DNA of 6,623 nucleotides, from NCBI GenBank assembly GCA_903884915.1, contig CAISGS010000499.1, forward strand, positions 1 to 6,623, in the 5' to 3' direction. The position numbers were made by a program, and so were the translations under genes. How positions within the stretch are numbered: position 1 is the stretch's first letter; every line of letters begins with the position of its first letter. Shown in pieces: positions 1 through 6,325 of this stretch. The notes under the pieces are model-generated. The model worked only from the letters and a program-made list of their open reading frames with translations. It did not search any database and had not been told where the DNA came from. This DNA comes from an uncultured Caulobacteraceae bacterium. Lineage in GTDB: Bacteria; Pseudomonadota; Alphaproteobacteria; Caulobacterales; Caulobacteraceae.

Positions 1-1
1 C

Positions 2-415
2 TTTGCGCGGCTATTTATCGGCGGCGGTGAGGTCGATGGCGTGCGCCTTGTGAAGCCCGAAACCCTGGCCCAGATGACCACCAACCAGTTGACCGATGAC
101 CAGCGCGCGCGGGCTGAGATGCTGGGCATGCCCGTGTTCGACGCCCATGGCTTTGGCCGGGGTCTGGCCGTCGTGATGGATCCAGAACGCGCCGCCGCGA
201 CCCGCTGTAAGGGCGGGATTGGTACCGTTGGCTGGCCGGGGGCCTATGGCGGCTGGTGGCAGGCCGACCCGACCGATGGCTCAGTGATGATCTTTCTGGC
301 CCATAATCTGTTCGAGCTGGAACAGTTGGAACTCGGGATCGGTCTTGGCGTCTATGGGGCCATTGTCGAGTTTCATGGCCTCGCCACCAAGCTAAAGACC
401 GAAAGCGCCGCCTAG
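2..415 (+). CDS. Serine hydrolase of the beta-lactamase/esterase superfamily, C-terminal fragment
   Basis: The reading frame is open from the left edge to the TAG at 413-415, giving 137 residues of the C-terminal part; the start lies outside the window. The first residues (ARLFIGGGEVDGVRLVKPE, then LAQMTTNQL) match the segment of class C beta-lactamase-like hydrolases that reads roughly '[26 protein letters not shown]'. Further on come GFGRGLAVVMDPERA and, at residues 74-87, a GTVGWPGAYGGWWQ block. That block sits where true beta-lactamases have KTG and EstB-type esterases have a WGG motif; here it is WPG. This favours an esterase or peptidase-like hydrolase over a drug-resistance enzyme, which is an inference. 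The catalytic SxxK and YxN motifs would lie upstream and cannot be checked. It converges on the aldo/keto reductase, and the two stop codons overlap. Confidence 0.85.
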   Translation, partial: FARLFIGGGEVDGVRLVKPETLAQMTTNQLTDDQRARAEMLGMPVFDAHGFGRGLAVVMDPERAAATRCKGGIGTVGWPGAYGGWWQADPTDGSVMIFLAHNLFELEQLELGIGLGVYGAIVEFHGLATKLKTESAA

Positions 416-1416
416 GCCTCTTCAGGCAAGAGTTCCGTATCGATCTGGGCCTGCATGGCCGGGGAGTAGCGCGGACCTGCGATGGCACCGGGCGCAAAGA
501 TGGCCTCGACCTCGGCTAGGACCTTTGGATCGATTGTAAGATGGGCGGCGGACAGGTCTTCGTCCAGATGGGCGATGCTGCGGGTCCCGGGGATCGGCAC
601 GATGGTCTCAGAGCGCGACAGGACCCAGCCCATGGACAGTTGGGCAGGCGTTAGGCCTGCGGTCTTGGCGACCTGCGTAAACCGCGCAAAGAGCTGGAGA
701 TTGTGCGACAGGCTCGGCTCTTGGAACCGGGGCATGAGATTGCGGATATCCCCGGCCTCATAGTTCGCGTCCCGCACGCCACCGGCCAAAAATCCGCGCG
801 CGACCGGTGAAAAGGCAACGAAACCAACGCCAAGCTCTTGGCAGGCATCCAGTACGGCCACCTCAGGATTTCTGACCCAAGGTGAATATTCGCTCTGCAT
901 GGCGGCGATGGGATGGACCGCATGGGCACGGCGAAGGGTGGCCGCCGACATTTCCGACAGGCCAATCGCGCCGATCTTGCCTGCCTCCTTGGCACGGACC
1001 AAGGCCCCGACGGAGTCTTCGATCGGCACCTTTTTGTCTAGGCGGTGCATGTAATAGAGGTCGATATGATCGGTATTGAGCCGGACCAGCGCCTGATCCA
1101 GCGTCTTGGCAATGGCGTCAGGATGACCGTTCAAGATCCGCTGACCATCCTGCACATCAAGCACGCACTTGCTGGCCAGAACAAACGCGTTGCGGCGGTG
1201 TATGAGCGCCTTGGCCACCAGCCGTTCATTGTTGCCTTGGCCATAGATGGCGGCCGTATCGAAGAAGGTGACGCCCTCATCCAGCGCATGCTGCAACAGC
1301 CTGATAGCATCAGCCTCAGACGGCGGCGTGCCATAGGCGTGGTTGAGGTTCATACAGCCCAGACCAATGGCCGAAACCGATAGGGACCCGATTTGACGGA
1401 TAGGAAGTGCGGCCAC
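412..1416 (-). CDS. Aldo/keto reductase, NADP-dependent oxidoreductase
   Basis: Predicted 334-residue cytoplasmic TIM-barrel oxidoreductase that would reduce aldehydes or ketones with NADPH; the substrate is unknown. Counting from the GTG start, the catalytic tetrad of the family is visible: Asp53 (in TFFDTAAIYG), Tyr58, Lys83 (in VLASKCV) and His124 (in LYYMHRLD). The N-terminal GLGCMNLNHAYG, the AGKIGAIGLSE strand, the AFSPVARGFLAGG segment and the C-terminal IPGTRSIAHLDED cofactor-phosphate-binding segment are all typical. The overall form resembles the YajO/AKR13-like group. I chose GTG at 1414-1416 because AAGGA lies 7 nt upstream. The frame stays open to a TTG at 1429-1431 (339 residues), which has no Shine-Dalgarno sequence. 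The gene follows the protease on the same strand after 88 bp with no obvious terminator or promoter, so read-through is possible. No functional link to the protease is evident. Confidence 0.95.
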   Translation of the reverse strand: MAALPIRQIGSLSVSAIGLGCMNLNHAYGTPPSEADAIRLLQHALDEGVTFFDTAAIYGQGNNERLVAKALIHRRNAFVLASKCVLDVQDGQRILNGHPDAIAKTLDQALVRLNTDHIDLYYMHRLDKKVPIEDSVGALVRAKEAGKIGAIGLSEMSAATLRRAHAVHPIAAMQSEYSPWVRNPEVAVLDACQELGVGFVAFSPVARGFLAGGVRDANYEAGDIRNLMPRFQEPSLSHNLQLFARFTQVAKTAGLTPAQLSMGWVLSRSETIVPIPGTRSIAHLDEDLSAAHLTIDPKVLAEVEAIFAPGAIAGPRYSPAMQAQIDTELLPEEA

Positions 1417-1423
1417 AGGTCTG

Positions 1424-1428
1424 TCCTT
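1424..1428 (-). promoter_or_regulatory. Ribosome binding site deciding the aldo/keto reductase start
   Basis: On the minus strand AAGGA stands 7 nt before GTG (1414-1416). The longer TTG start at 1429-1431 would place this motif inside the gene and has no purine-rich element upstream. The shorter reading frame is therefore preferred. Confidence 0.65.
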
Positions 1429-1504
1429 CAATCTGTTGCTAAGCGTAGAGCGAGAGATTGATCTGGCCTGTCACGGCAAGATTGGCAAGGGCAAGGGACG
1501 GTAA

Positions 1505-4500
1505 CTAGAGCATCCAGCCGTGGGTGGTGTCCTGCTGGCCGGTGATCTGCAAGACGAAGTCTGCCACGCCGTCACCATTAACGTCACCGCTAAAGGTCGT
1601 GGTGTTGGTCGCCGCATCGTAGGTCAGGATCGCTTGACCGGCCTGCTTGGAAAAGGCGGTGACAAAGCTAAAGGCCTGATCGCCCGCCAGCGCACTATTG
1701 GCGTCGATGGCGGACAGGTCGATATAGTCAACGTCGGCCCAGCTAAAGTCCGTGATCCGGTCGGTCGCGGCGGATGTGCTATCGCTGGTCGCGGTGAAGA
1801 TGAACCTATCCGCCCCCGCCCCGCCTGTCAGGCTATCCTTGCCGCCGCCGCCGGTGAGGAAATCCCTGCCCGCTCCGCCGGACAGGACATTGGCACCCGC
1901 ATTACCGCCTATGATATTGTCCAGATCATTGCCGGTACCGTTGATCGCAGCTGTGCCGGTCAGGGTTAGGTTTTCGACGTTTGCGGCGAGGCTATAGGTC
2001 ACGCTCGAATTGACGGTGTCCGTCCCTTGACTGGCCAACTCCGTCACCACATCCCCAGCATTATCAACGAAGTAGATGTCATCTCCCAAGCCGCCGATCA
2101 TCGTATCGGCACCTGCACCACCGTCTAAACTATTGGCCGCGCTATTGCCGGTGATGGTGTTGTTGAGGCTATTGCCCGTACCATTAATGGCCGCTGCCCC
2201 GGTCAGGATCAAATGTTCAACATTGGCGCCCAAGCCGTAGCTGATACCGGCCTGCACGGTGTCAGTTCCCTGGCTGGCCAGTTCGGTCACGACGTCTCCG
2301 GCCACATCCACCACATAGGTGTCATCACCGAGCCCACCGATCATCGTATCTGAGCCCGCGCCGCCATTTAGGAGGTTCGCTGCGCTGTTACCCGTCAAAA
2401 TATTATTGGCTGAATTCCCCGTTCCATTGATTGCGGCCGTGCCGGTCAAGGTCAGGTTTTCGATGTTGGCGCCCAGACTATAGGTCAAACTCGCCCGGAC
2501 TGTATCGATCCCTTCATTGGCAAGCTCTGTCACCACTTCGCCTGCCACGTCGACGATGAAGGTGTCATCACCAAGGCCGCCAATCAGGGTGTCGATCCCG
2601 CCCGCCCCATCTAGGACGTCATTGCCTGCGCCACCGGTCAAGATGTTGGCAGCACTGTTACCGATAATCACATTATTGGCATCATTTCCCTTACCGTTAA
2701 TAGCGGCTATGCCCATCAAGGTCAGGTTCTCAACCGTGGCTGACAGTGTGTAGCTTATACTGGCCTCAACCCGATCGTTGCCTTCGTTGGTTAGTTCGGT
2801 AACGACGTCACCGGCATTGTCGACGACATAGACGTCATCGCCGAGGCCACCCGACATTGTGTCAGCGCCCAAACCGCCGTCGATGCGATTGGTGGCGCTA
2901 TTGCCGACCAAGATATTGTTAACGCTGTTGCCGGTGCCATTGATGGCGGCTGTACCCGTTAGGGTTAGGTTTTCGAGGTTTGCGCCGAGACTGTAGGTGA
3001 TGCTCGAATTGACCCTATCGGTCCCTTCATTGGCCAGTTCGGAAATCACATCCCCTGCATTATCAACGAAATAGATATCATCGCCCAAGCCACCGATCAT
3101 CGTATCGGCGCCGGCACCACCGTCCAGACTATTGGCCGCGCTATTGCCGGTGATGATATTGTTGAGACTGTTTCCGGTACCGTTAATGGCCGCTGTCCCG
3201 GTCAGAACCAGGTTCTCTACATTGGCGCTCAAGCTGTAACTGACGCTGGCCTGAACCCTGTCGGTCCCTTCGTTGGCCAGTTCGGTAACGACGTCTCCGG
3301 TCGCATCCACGACATAGACATCGTCACCAAGGCCGCCGATCATGGTGTCTGAGCCCGCACCACCGTCCAAGAGGTTCGCGGCGCTGTTTCCGGTCAGAAT
3401 ATTGTTAAGGGCGTTACCCGTTCCATTGATCGCGGCTGTACCGGTCAAGATCAGGTTCTCGACATTGGCACCAAGGGCGTAGGTCAGGCTGGCCTTGACC
3501 GTGTCGGCCCCTTCATTGGCCAGTTCTGTGACGATATCCCCCGCCACATCGACGATATAGCTATCATCTCCCAGCCCACCGATCAGGGTGTCGATCCCGC
3601 CTGCCCCATCAAGGACGTCATTGCCGGCTCCGCCGTTCAAGATGTTGGCAGCGCTGTTACCGGTAATGATATTGTTGGCACTGTTGCCCGTACCATTGAT
3701 CGCGGCGGTGCCGGTGAGGGTCAGGTTCTCAACATTGACTGAGAGCGTATAGCTGACACTGGCCTCGACCCGGTCCGTGCCCTCAGTTGTCAGCTCGGTA
3801 ACGATGTCACCAACATTGTCGACCACATAGCTATCGTCACCGAGGCCTCCAGCCATGGTGTCAGCCCCCGAACCGCCGTCGAGGCGATTGGCGGCGCTGT
3901 TCCCGACCATGATATTGTTGACGCTGTTGCCGGTGCCATTGATGGCAGCCGTGCCGGTCAGGACCAGATTTTCGAGGTTCTCGCCGAGGCTATAGGTAAA
4001 GCTGACCTTGACCGAGTCGGTTCCTTCATTGGCCAGTTCCGTGATCACATCGCCGACGACATCGACGATATAGGTGTCATCTCCGAGCCCGCCGACCAGC
4101 GTATCGATCCCGCCGCCGCCGTCGAGCGTGTCATTGCCCGCACCGCCCTCAAGCCGGTTCGCCGCAGCGTTGCCGATCAGCACATTGTTCAGGCTGTTGC
4201 CAACGCCATTGACCGCCGCAGATCCAGTCAGGGTGAGGTTCTCGACATTGGCACCGAGACTATAGCTAATGCCCGTTTGAACCCTGTCGATGCCTTCGTT
4301 GGCCAATTCGGTGACAATATCGCCCGCGACATCGACCACATAGGTATCATCGCCAAGGCCGCCGATCATCGTGTCGGCACCCGCGCCGCCATTGAGCAAA
4401 TCATTGCCAGCCCCGCCGATCAGGCTGTTGGCCACATCGTTCCCAATCAACGTGTCCGCGCCAGAGCCACCAGTCGCGTTTTCAATGGTCACGCCAACCG

Positions 4501-5437
4501 CAATAGAGACGTTACCTATCAAGCCGCCGACGCTGGAGAAGGCCCCTGCGCGCAGATCGATGGTCTGGTTTTGGCCATAGCCGGAAAAGTCGAACCTATC
4601 GGTTCCGCCCGCATCCCAGACGCAGAAGACAACCGTTCTTGCGACCCCATTGACCGACGCCGAGAACCAATCGCGATCTGCCGTGGAATTAAAGCCATAG
4701 ACCGTATTGCCCGTGCGGGTGGTCATGTTGGCCCCGTAGAGCTTTTGCACTGCGGCGATGTCATCCATCAGCGGCGAGGAGGCATACATATAGGCCGACG
4801 CACCGGTGTAGCTGGCGTCGAAATAGCTCATCAGGCTGTATTGGCGGCTATCCTCAGCATAGGAAGCACTGCTGCCATAGGTCGGTGCGCCGCCATTGTA
4901 ATTGCCTGGGTGTTCTAGGCCCAAGGCATGGCCAAATTCATGCGCAATGGTCAGTCGGCCATAGGTTAGGTAGTCGTAGTTCTGGCTGCTCGCATAGTTG
5001 ATATTGACGTGAACATCGCCTGAGGCTGACGCGACATCAATGTTGCCGGGCAGATAGGCATAGGCGGCTGAGCCATCGGCTGCTGAATAGTTCGAGAATA
5101 GGATGGTGGCATTGTTGGAATAGGCCGCTTCGCCGACCGTTCCGGTTCCAACGCGGTTGAACTTCACATTGGCCACATCGGACCACGAGACCATCATGGC
5201 GAGGGTGAAGTTGATCTCCGCCTCAGTGAAGCGTGAAAAACTCGCAGGATCGGTATTGGTCGCGGAACTCTTAAAGGCAAAGGTGAGGTTGGTGACACCG
5301 TCAACCGCGCCATCGGAGCTATCGAGCCAGCGATAGCCACTGCGGGTAAGAATATCGCCAGCTTCTGTGGCGGTTTTGGAAACCTTGCCATTGACGATCA
5401 AACCGCCGCCGCGGGCACTTCCGATCTGTAGAGCCAT
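1505..5437 (-). CDS. Serralysin-type RTX zinc metalloprotease (M10 family) with a ten-module calcium-binding array
   Basis: Secreted metzincin protease of 1310 residues; no Sec signal peptide is visible, as expected for type I (ABC) export. Residues 1-235 form the catalytic domain: NGKVS and ILTRSGYRW near the N-terminus match serralysins. The zinc site [13 protein letters not shown] has His166, Glu167, His170 and His176, and the Met-turn SLMSYF has Met203 and Tyr205, the family's extra zinc ligand. Residues 225-345 match the serralysin C-terminal domain ([43 protein letters not shown]). Residues about 340-1200 are GGxGxD-type RTX repeats in ten modules, predicted to fold as calcium-loaded beta-rolls outside the cell. 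Residues 1180-1310 return to a serralysin-like end ([23 protein letters not shown], then [11 protein letters not shown], an EF-hand-like loop from Asp1285 to Asp1293). Usual serralysins have about 470-500 residues; the surplus is the repeat array. It starts at ATG behind a strong GGAGG. Targets are unknown, and no exporter or inhibitor gene is nearby. Confidence 0.96.
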   Translation of the reverse strand: MALQIGSARGGGLIVNGKVSKTATEAGDILTRSGYRWLDSSDGAVDGVTNLTFAFKSSATNTDPASFSRFTEAEINFTLAMMVSWSDVANVKFNRVGTGTVGEAAYSNNATILFSNYSAADGSAAYAYLPGNIDVASASGDVHVNINYASSQNYDYLTYGRLTIAHEFGHALGLEHPGNYNGGAPTYGSSASYAEDSRQYSLMSYFDASYTGASAYMYASSPLMDDIAAVQKLYGANMTTRTGNTVYGFNSTADRDWFSASVNGVARTVVFCVWDAGGTDRFDFSGYGQNQTIDLRAGAFSSVGGLIGNVSIAVGVTIENATGGSGADTLIGNDVANSLIGGAGNDLLNGGAGADTMIGGLGDDTYVVDVAGDIVTELANEGIDRVQTGISYSLGANVENLTLTGSAAVNGVGNSLNNVLIGNAAANRLEGGAGNDTLDGGGGIDTLVGGLGDDTYIVDVVGDVITELANEGTDSVKVSFTYSLGENLENLVLTGTAAINGTGNSVNNIMVGNSAANRLDGGSGADTMAGGLGDDSYVVDNVGDIVTELTTEGTDRVEASVSYTLSVNVENLTLTGTAAINGTGNSANNIITGNSAANILNGGAGNDVLDGAGGIDTLIGGLGDDSYIVDVAGDIVTELANEGADTVKASLTYALGANVENLILTGTAAINGTGNALNNILTGNSAANLLDGGAGSDTMIGGLGDDVYVVDATGDVVTELANEGTDRVQASVSYSLSANVENLVLTGTAAINGTGNSLNNIITGNSAANSLDGGAGADTMIGGLGDDIYFVDNAGDVISELANEGTDRVNSSITYSLGANLENLTLTGTAAINGTGNSVNNILVGNSATNRIDGGLGADTMSGGLGDDVYVVDNAGDVVTELTNEGNDRVEASISYTLSATVENLTLMGIAAINGKGNDANNVIIGNSAANILTGGAGNDVLDGAGGIDTLIGGLGDDTFIVDVAGEVVTELANEGIDTVRASLTYSLGANIENLTLTGTAAINGTGNSANNILTGNSAANLLNGGAGSDTMIGGLGDDTYVVDVAGDVVTELASQGTDTVQAGISYGLGANVEHLILTGAAAINGTGNSLNNTITGNSAANSLDGGAGADTMIGGLGDDIYFVDNAGDVVTELASQGTDTVNSSVTYSLAANVENLTLTGTAAINGTGNDLDNIIGGNAGANVLSGGAGRDFLTGGGGKDSLTGGAGADRFIFTATSDSTSAATDRITDFSWADVDYIDLSAIDANSALAGDQAFSFVTAFSKQAGQAILTYDAATNTTTFSGDVNGDGVADFVLQITGQQDTTHGWML
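1841..2839 (-). repeat. 999-bp super-repeat, copy B (four modules)
   Basis: This covers residues 867-1199 with module signatures [27 protein letters not shown] and NSSVTYSLA, matching copy A in order. Module-specific joints agree as well: [14 protein letters not shown] before the second module, [10 protein letters not shown] before the third, and [14 protein letters not shown] followed by [12 protein letters not shown] at the fourth. The end of the fourth module (from about residue 1170) diverges as it merges into the C-terminal cap. Confidence 0.85.
2840..3838 (-). repeat. 999-bp super-repeat, copy A (four modules)
   Basis: This covers residues 534-866. Its four modules can be told apart by the residues after 'EGxDxV': [36 protein letters not shown]. 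Copy B repeats the same order with the same internal spacing (90, 81, 81, 81). DNA identity is patchy; one run of 28 identical bases is shared between 3128-3155 here and 2129-2156 in copy B, exactly 999 bp apart. Confidence 0.85.
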
Positions 5438-5442
5438 TTTGG

Positions 5443-5447
5443 CCTCC
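5443..5447 (-). promoter_or_regulatory. Strong ribosome binding site of the protease
   Basis: The minus strand reads AGGGGAGG, then CCAAA, then ATG. The GGAGG core is 5 nt from the start codon and is a near-perfect Shine-Dalgarno sequence. It fixes the start at 5437 and suggests efficient translation. Confidence 0.85.
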
Positions 5448-5460
5448 CCTATCGGTATTT

Positions 5461-5480
5461 GAGTAATAACGATAATTCTC
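5461..5480 (-). promoter_or_regulatory. Imperfect palindrome in the protease leader, possible operator
   Basis: The 20-bp element GAGTAATAACGATAATTCTC (plus strand) has 7 of 10 position pairs complementary about its centre. It lies directly downstream of the predicted -10 box, over the expected transcription start. A repressor site here could control the protease. It is AT-rich, so chance is a real alternative, and I cannot assign it to a known regulator. Confidence 0.25.
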
Positions 5481-5509
5481 AGTATATAAAATTTTCAACC
5501 ATTGCGCAA
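5481..5509 (-). promoter_or_regulatory. Predicted sigma-70-type promoter of the protease
   Basis: On the minus strand TTGCGC (5504-5509) is followed after 17 bp by TATACT (5481-5486). That is 4 of 6 and 5 of 6 matches to the -35 and -10 consensus with optimal spacing. Transcription would start near 5474, giving a leader of roughly 37 nt that contains the strong GGAGG. The local sequence is AT-rich, which raises the chance of accidental matches. Confidence 0.5.
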
Positions 5510-5737
5510 CAGCCTTGGAGGCGCGTGTGCCAAATGGTGATTTCAAATGAACAATAAAATCAACATTAACTATAATAAACGTTGTAAAATTTGAGTATTC
5601 TAAAAGATATTTCCACCCATCAAATATATTGGTTAATGAAATTTAACGGTTCCTAAATATTTTAACTAAATTTGATTTTTAACTATTCGAAAATCATAAG
5701 ACAATTGTGAGATTCAAACCTCGCTCGTAATCAATCC

Positions 5738-6244
5738 TCAGGCTAAACCTAAAAAGTCTTTCTTTCCAATTTCGACACCATTGTGCCGCAGGATCGCGAA
5801 GGTCGTGATGAGGTGGAAATAGAAGTTCGGCATGGCCTGCTCGAGCAGATAGGCCCGGCCCTTAACCACGCTGGCTTCGCCGCGCCGGATCAGGGTGATG
5901 TCTTTCTCTTCCGAACCATCGATCTGATCGGCTGAAAAGCCCTCAACGATGGCCAGCGTATTGGCGACCCGAGCGATCAGGTCCGCGAAGCTTGTCTCGA
6001 CATCGGCGAAACTGGTGGGCTCTTGACCCGCCAACCGCGCAACGGGTCCCTTGGCGAAGTCGGTGCAGAGGTGGATCTGGCGGTTGAAGGGCAGCATGTC
6101 CGGATAGAGGCGCGCCTGCAAAAGGGCGGTCGGGTCGATAGACCGCGCCTCAACATGAGCCTGCGCCTTGGTGAGAATGCCCAAGAGCGCCCGCAAACCT
6201 TGGGCGAAAACCGGTACGGAAGCCTGATACATCGAAAGTTGCAT
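5738..6244 (-). CDS. DUF1993 family protein
   Basis: 168-residue protein, the usual length for this family, whose function is not known. The N-terminus (QLSMYQASVPVFAQGLRALLGIL), the middle (ARLYPDMLPFNRQI, FAKGPVARLAG, SFADVETSFADL) and the C-terminus (MPNFYFHLITTFAILRHNGVEIGKKDFLG) follow the family pattern closely. It should be a soluble, mostly helical cytoplasmic protein; no signal peptide or membrane segment is visible. His58, His144 and His154 are candidate metal ligands if the fold is DinB-like, which is a guess. The ATG at 6242-6244 is preceded by GAGGA with a 6-nt spacer. It lies 81 bp downstream of the alcohol dehydrogenase on the same strand, with a hairpin between them, and 300 bp upstream of the protease. 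Confidence 0.92.
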   Translation of the reverse strand: MQLSMYQASVPVFAQGLRALLGILTKAQAHVEARSIDPTALLQARLYPDMLPFNRQIHLCTDFAKGPVARLAGQEPTSFADVETSFADLIARVANTLAIVEGFSADQIDGSEEKDITLIRRGEASVVKGRAYLLEQAMPNFYFHLITTFAILRHNGVEIGKKDFLGLA

Positions 6245-6250
6245 GGTAAA

Positions 6251-6255
6251 TCCTC
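6251..6255 (-). promoter_or_regulatory. Ribosome binding site of the DUF1993 gene
   Basis: On the minus strand GGTGAGGA is followed by TTTACC and the ATG at 6242-6244. This good Shine-Dalgarno sequence and spacing support the chosen start. Confidence 0.75.
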
Positions 6256-6273
6256 ACCGGGGTCGAAGCGCCT

Positions 6274-6307
6274 AGGGACGGACCTTCTAGCGGTCCAATC
6301 CGTCCCT
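6274..6307 (-). terminator. GC-rich hairpin downstream of the alcohol dehydrogenase
   Basis: AGGGACGGA (6274-6282) pairs perfectly over 9 bp with TCCGTCCCT (6299-6307), leaving a 16-nt loop. An alternative fold pairs GGACC (6280-6284) with GGTCC (6292-6296) on top of the outer AGGGAC/GTCCCT stem. It begins 18 nt after the alcohol dehydrogenase stop. There is no T-tract on either side, so it is not a classical intrinsic terminator. It may be a terminator of a weaker type or an RNA-stabilising or processing hairpin between two co-transcribed genes. Confidence 0.5.
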
Positions 6308-6325
6308 GTCGCTGGCAATCAGCCT

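Larger units (their letters stand above)
1841..4351 (-). repeat. Ten tandem RTX modules of 81 or 90 residues (243 or 270 bp) inside the protease gene
   Basis: The marker GGLGDD recurs ten times. Its first Asp is at residues 363, 453, 534, 624, 705, 786, 867, 957, 1038 and 1119, so the intervals are 90, 81, 90, 81, 81, 81, 90, 81 and 81. Each module reads approximately [22 protein letters not shown], then a [14 protein letters not shown] strand, then [28 protein letters not shown]. The 90-residue modules carry one extra RTX nonapeptide (NDxLDGxGGI). The repeats differ mostly at third codon positions, so the protein sequence is more conserved than the DNA. Modules of this type are common in alphaproteobacterial RTX proteins. 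Confidence 0.95.
5438..5737. other. AT-rich intergenic region between DUF1993 gene and protease
   Basis: These 300 bp hold no credible gene. The part from 5541 to 5700 has only 34 G or C in 160 bases (about 21%), far below the flanking genes. It contains TTTTAACTA twice (5660-5668 and 5677-5685), an 8-bp palindrome ACAATTGT (5701-5708), and a weak inverted repeat GATTTT/AAAATC (5674-5679 with 5690-5695). None is a convincing terminator for the DUF1993 gene. The protease promoter and ribosome binding site lie at its left end. Confidence 0.8.

Noticed and set aside
15..497. 160-codon minus-strand frame opposite the serine hydrolase
   Set aside because: Arginine- and proline-rich shadow of a recognisable gene, overlapping the end of the aldo/keto reductase as well.
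1520..1969. Open frame on the plus strand opposite the end of the protease
   Set aside because: It is antisense to a well-supported gene, and its protein matches nothing I recognise.
2517..2753. Proline-rich plus-strand frames ([15 protein letters not shown] type, also at 1752-1997, 4074-4265 and 4371-4580)
   Set aside because: The proline runs are the complement of the glycine-rich GGxGxD codons, so they are artefacts of the repeat array.
1841..4351. Regularly spaced repeats that could suggest a CRISPR array or satellite DNA
   Set aside because: The period is 243 or 270 bp, the whole region is one open reading frame, and the repeats translate to RTX modules. No short identical direct repeats with unique spacers are present.
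4277..4918. 213-codon plus-strand open frame opposite the protease
   Set aside because: It lies antisense to the start of the repeats and the serralysin C-terminal domain, and has no recognisable domain. Long antisense frames are expected opposite such biased coding sequence.
5633..5647. TTAA-TGAAAT-TTAAC, resembling a CtrA binding site (TTAA-N7-TTAAC)
   Set aside because: The spacing is 6 bp, not 7, and TTAAC-like words are expected by chance in this AT-rich stretch.
5674..5695. Inverted repeat GATTTT/AAAATC as a terminator of the DUF1993 gene
   Set aside because: Only six mostly A-T pairs with a 10-nt loop; too weak to be stable, and 43 nt or more beyond the stop codon.
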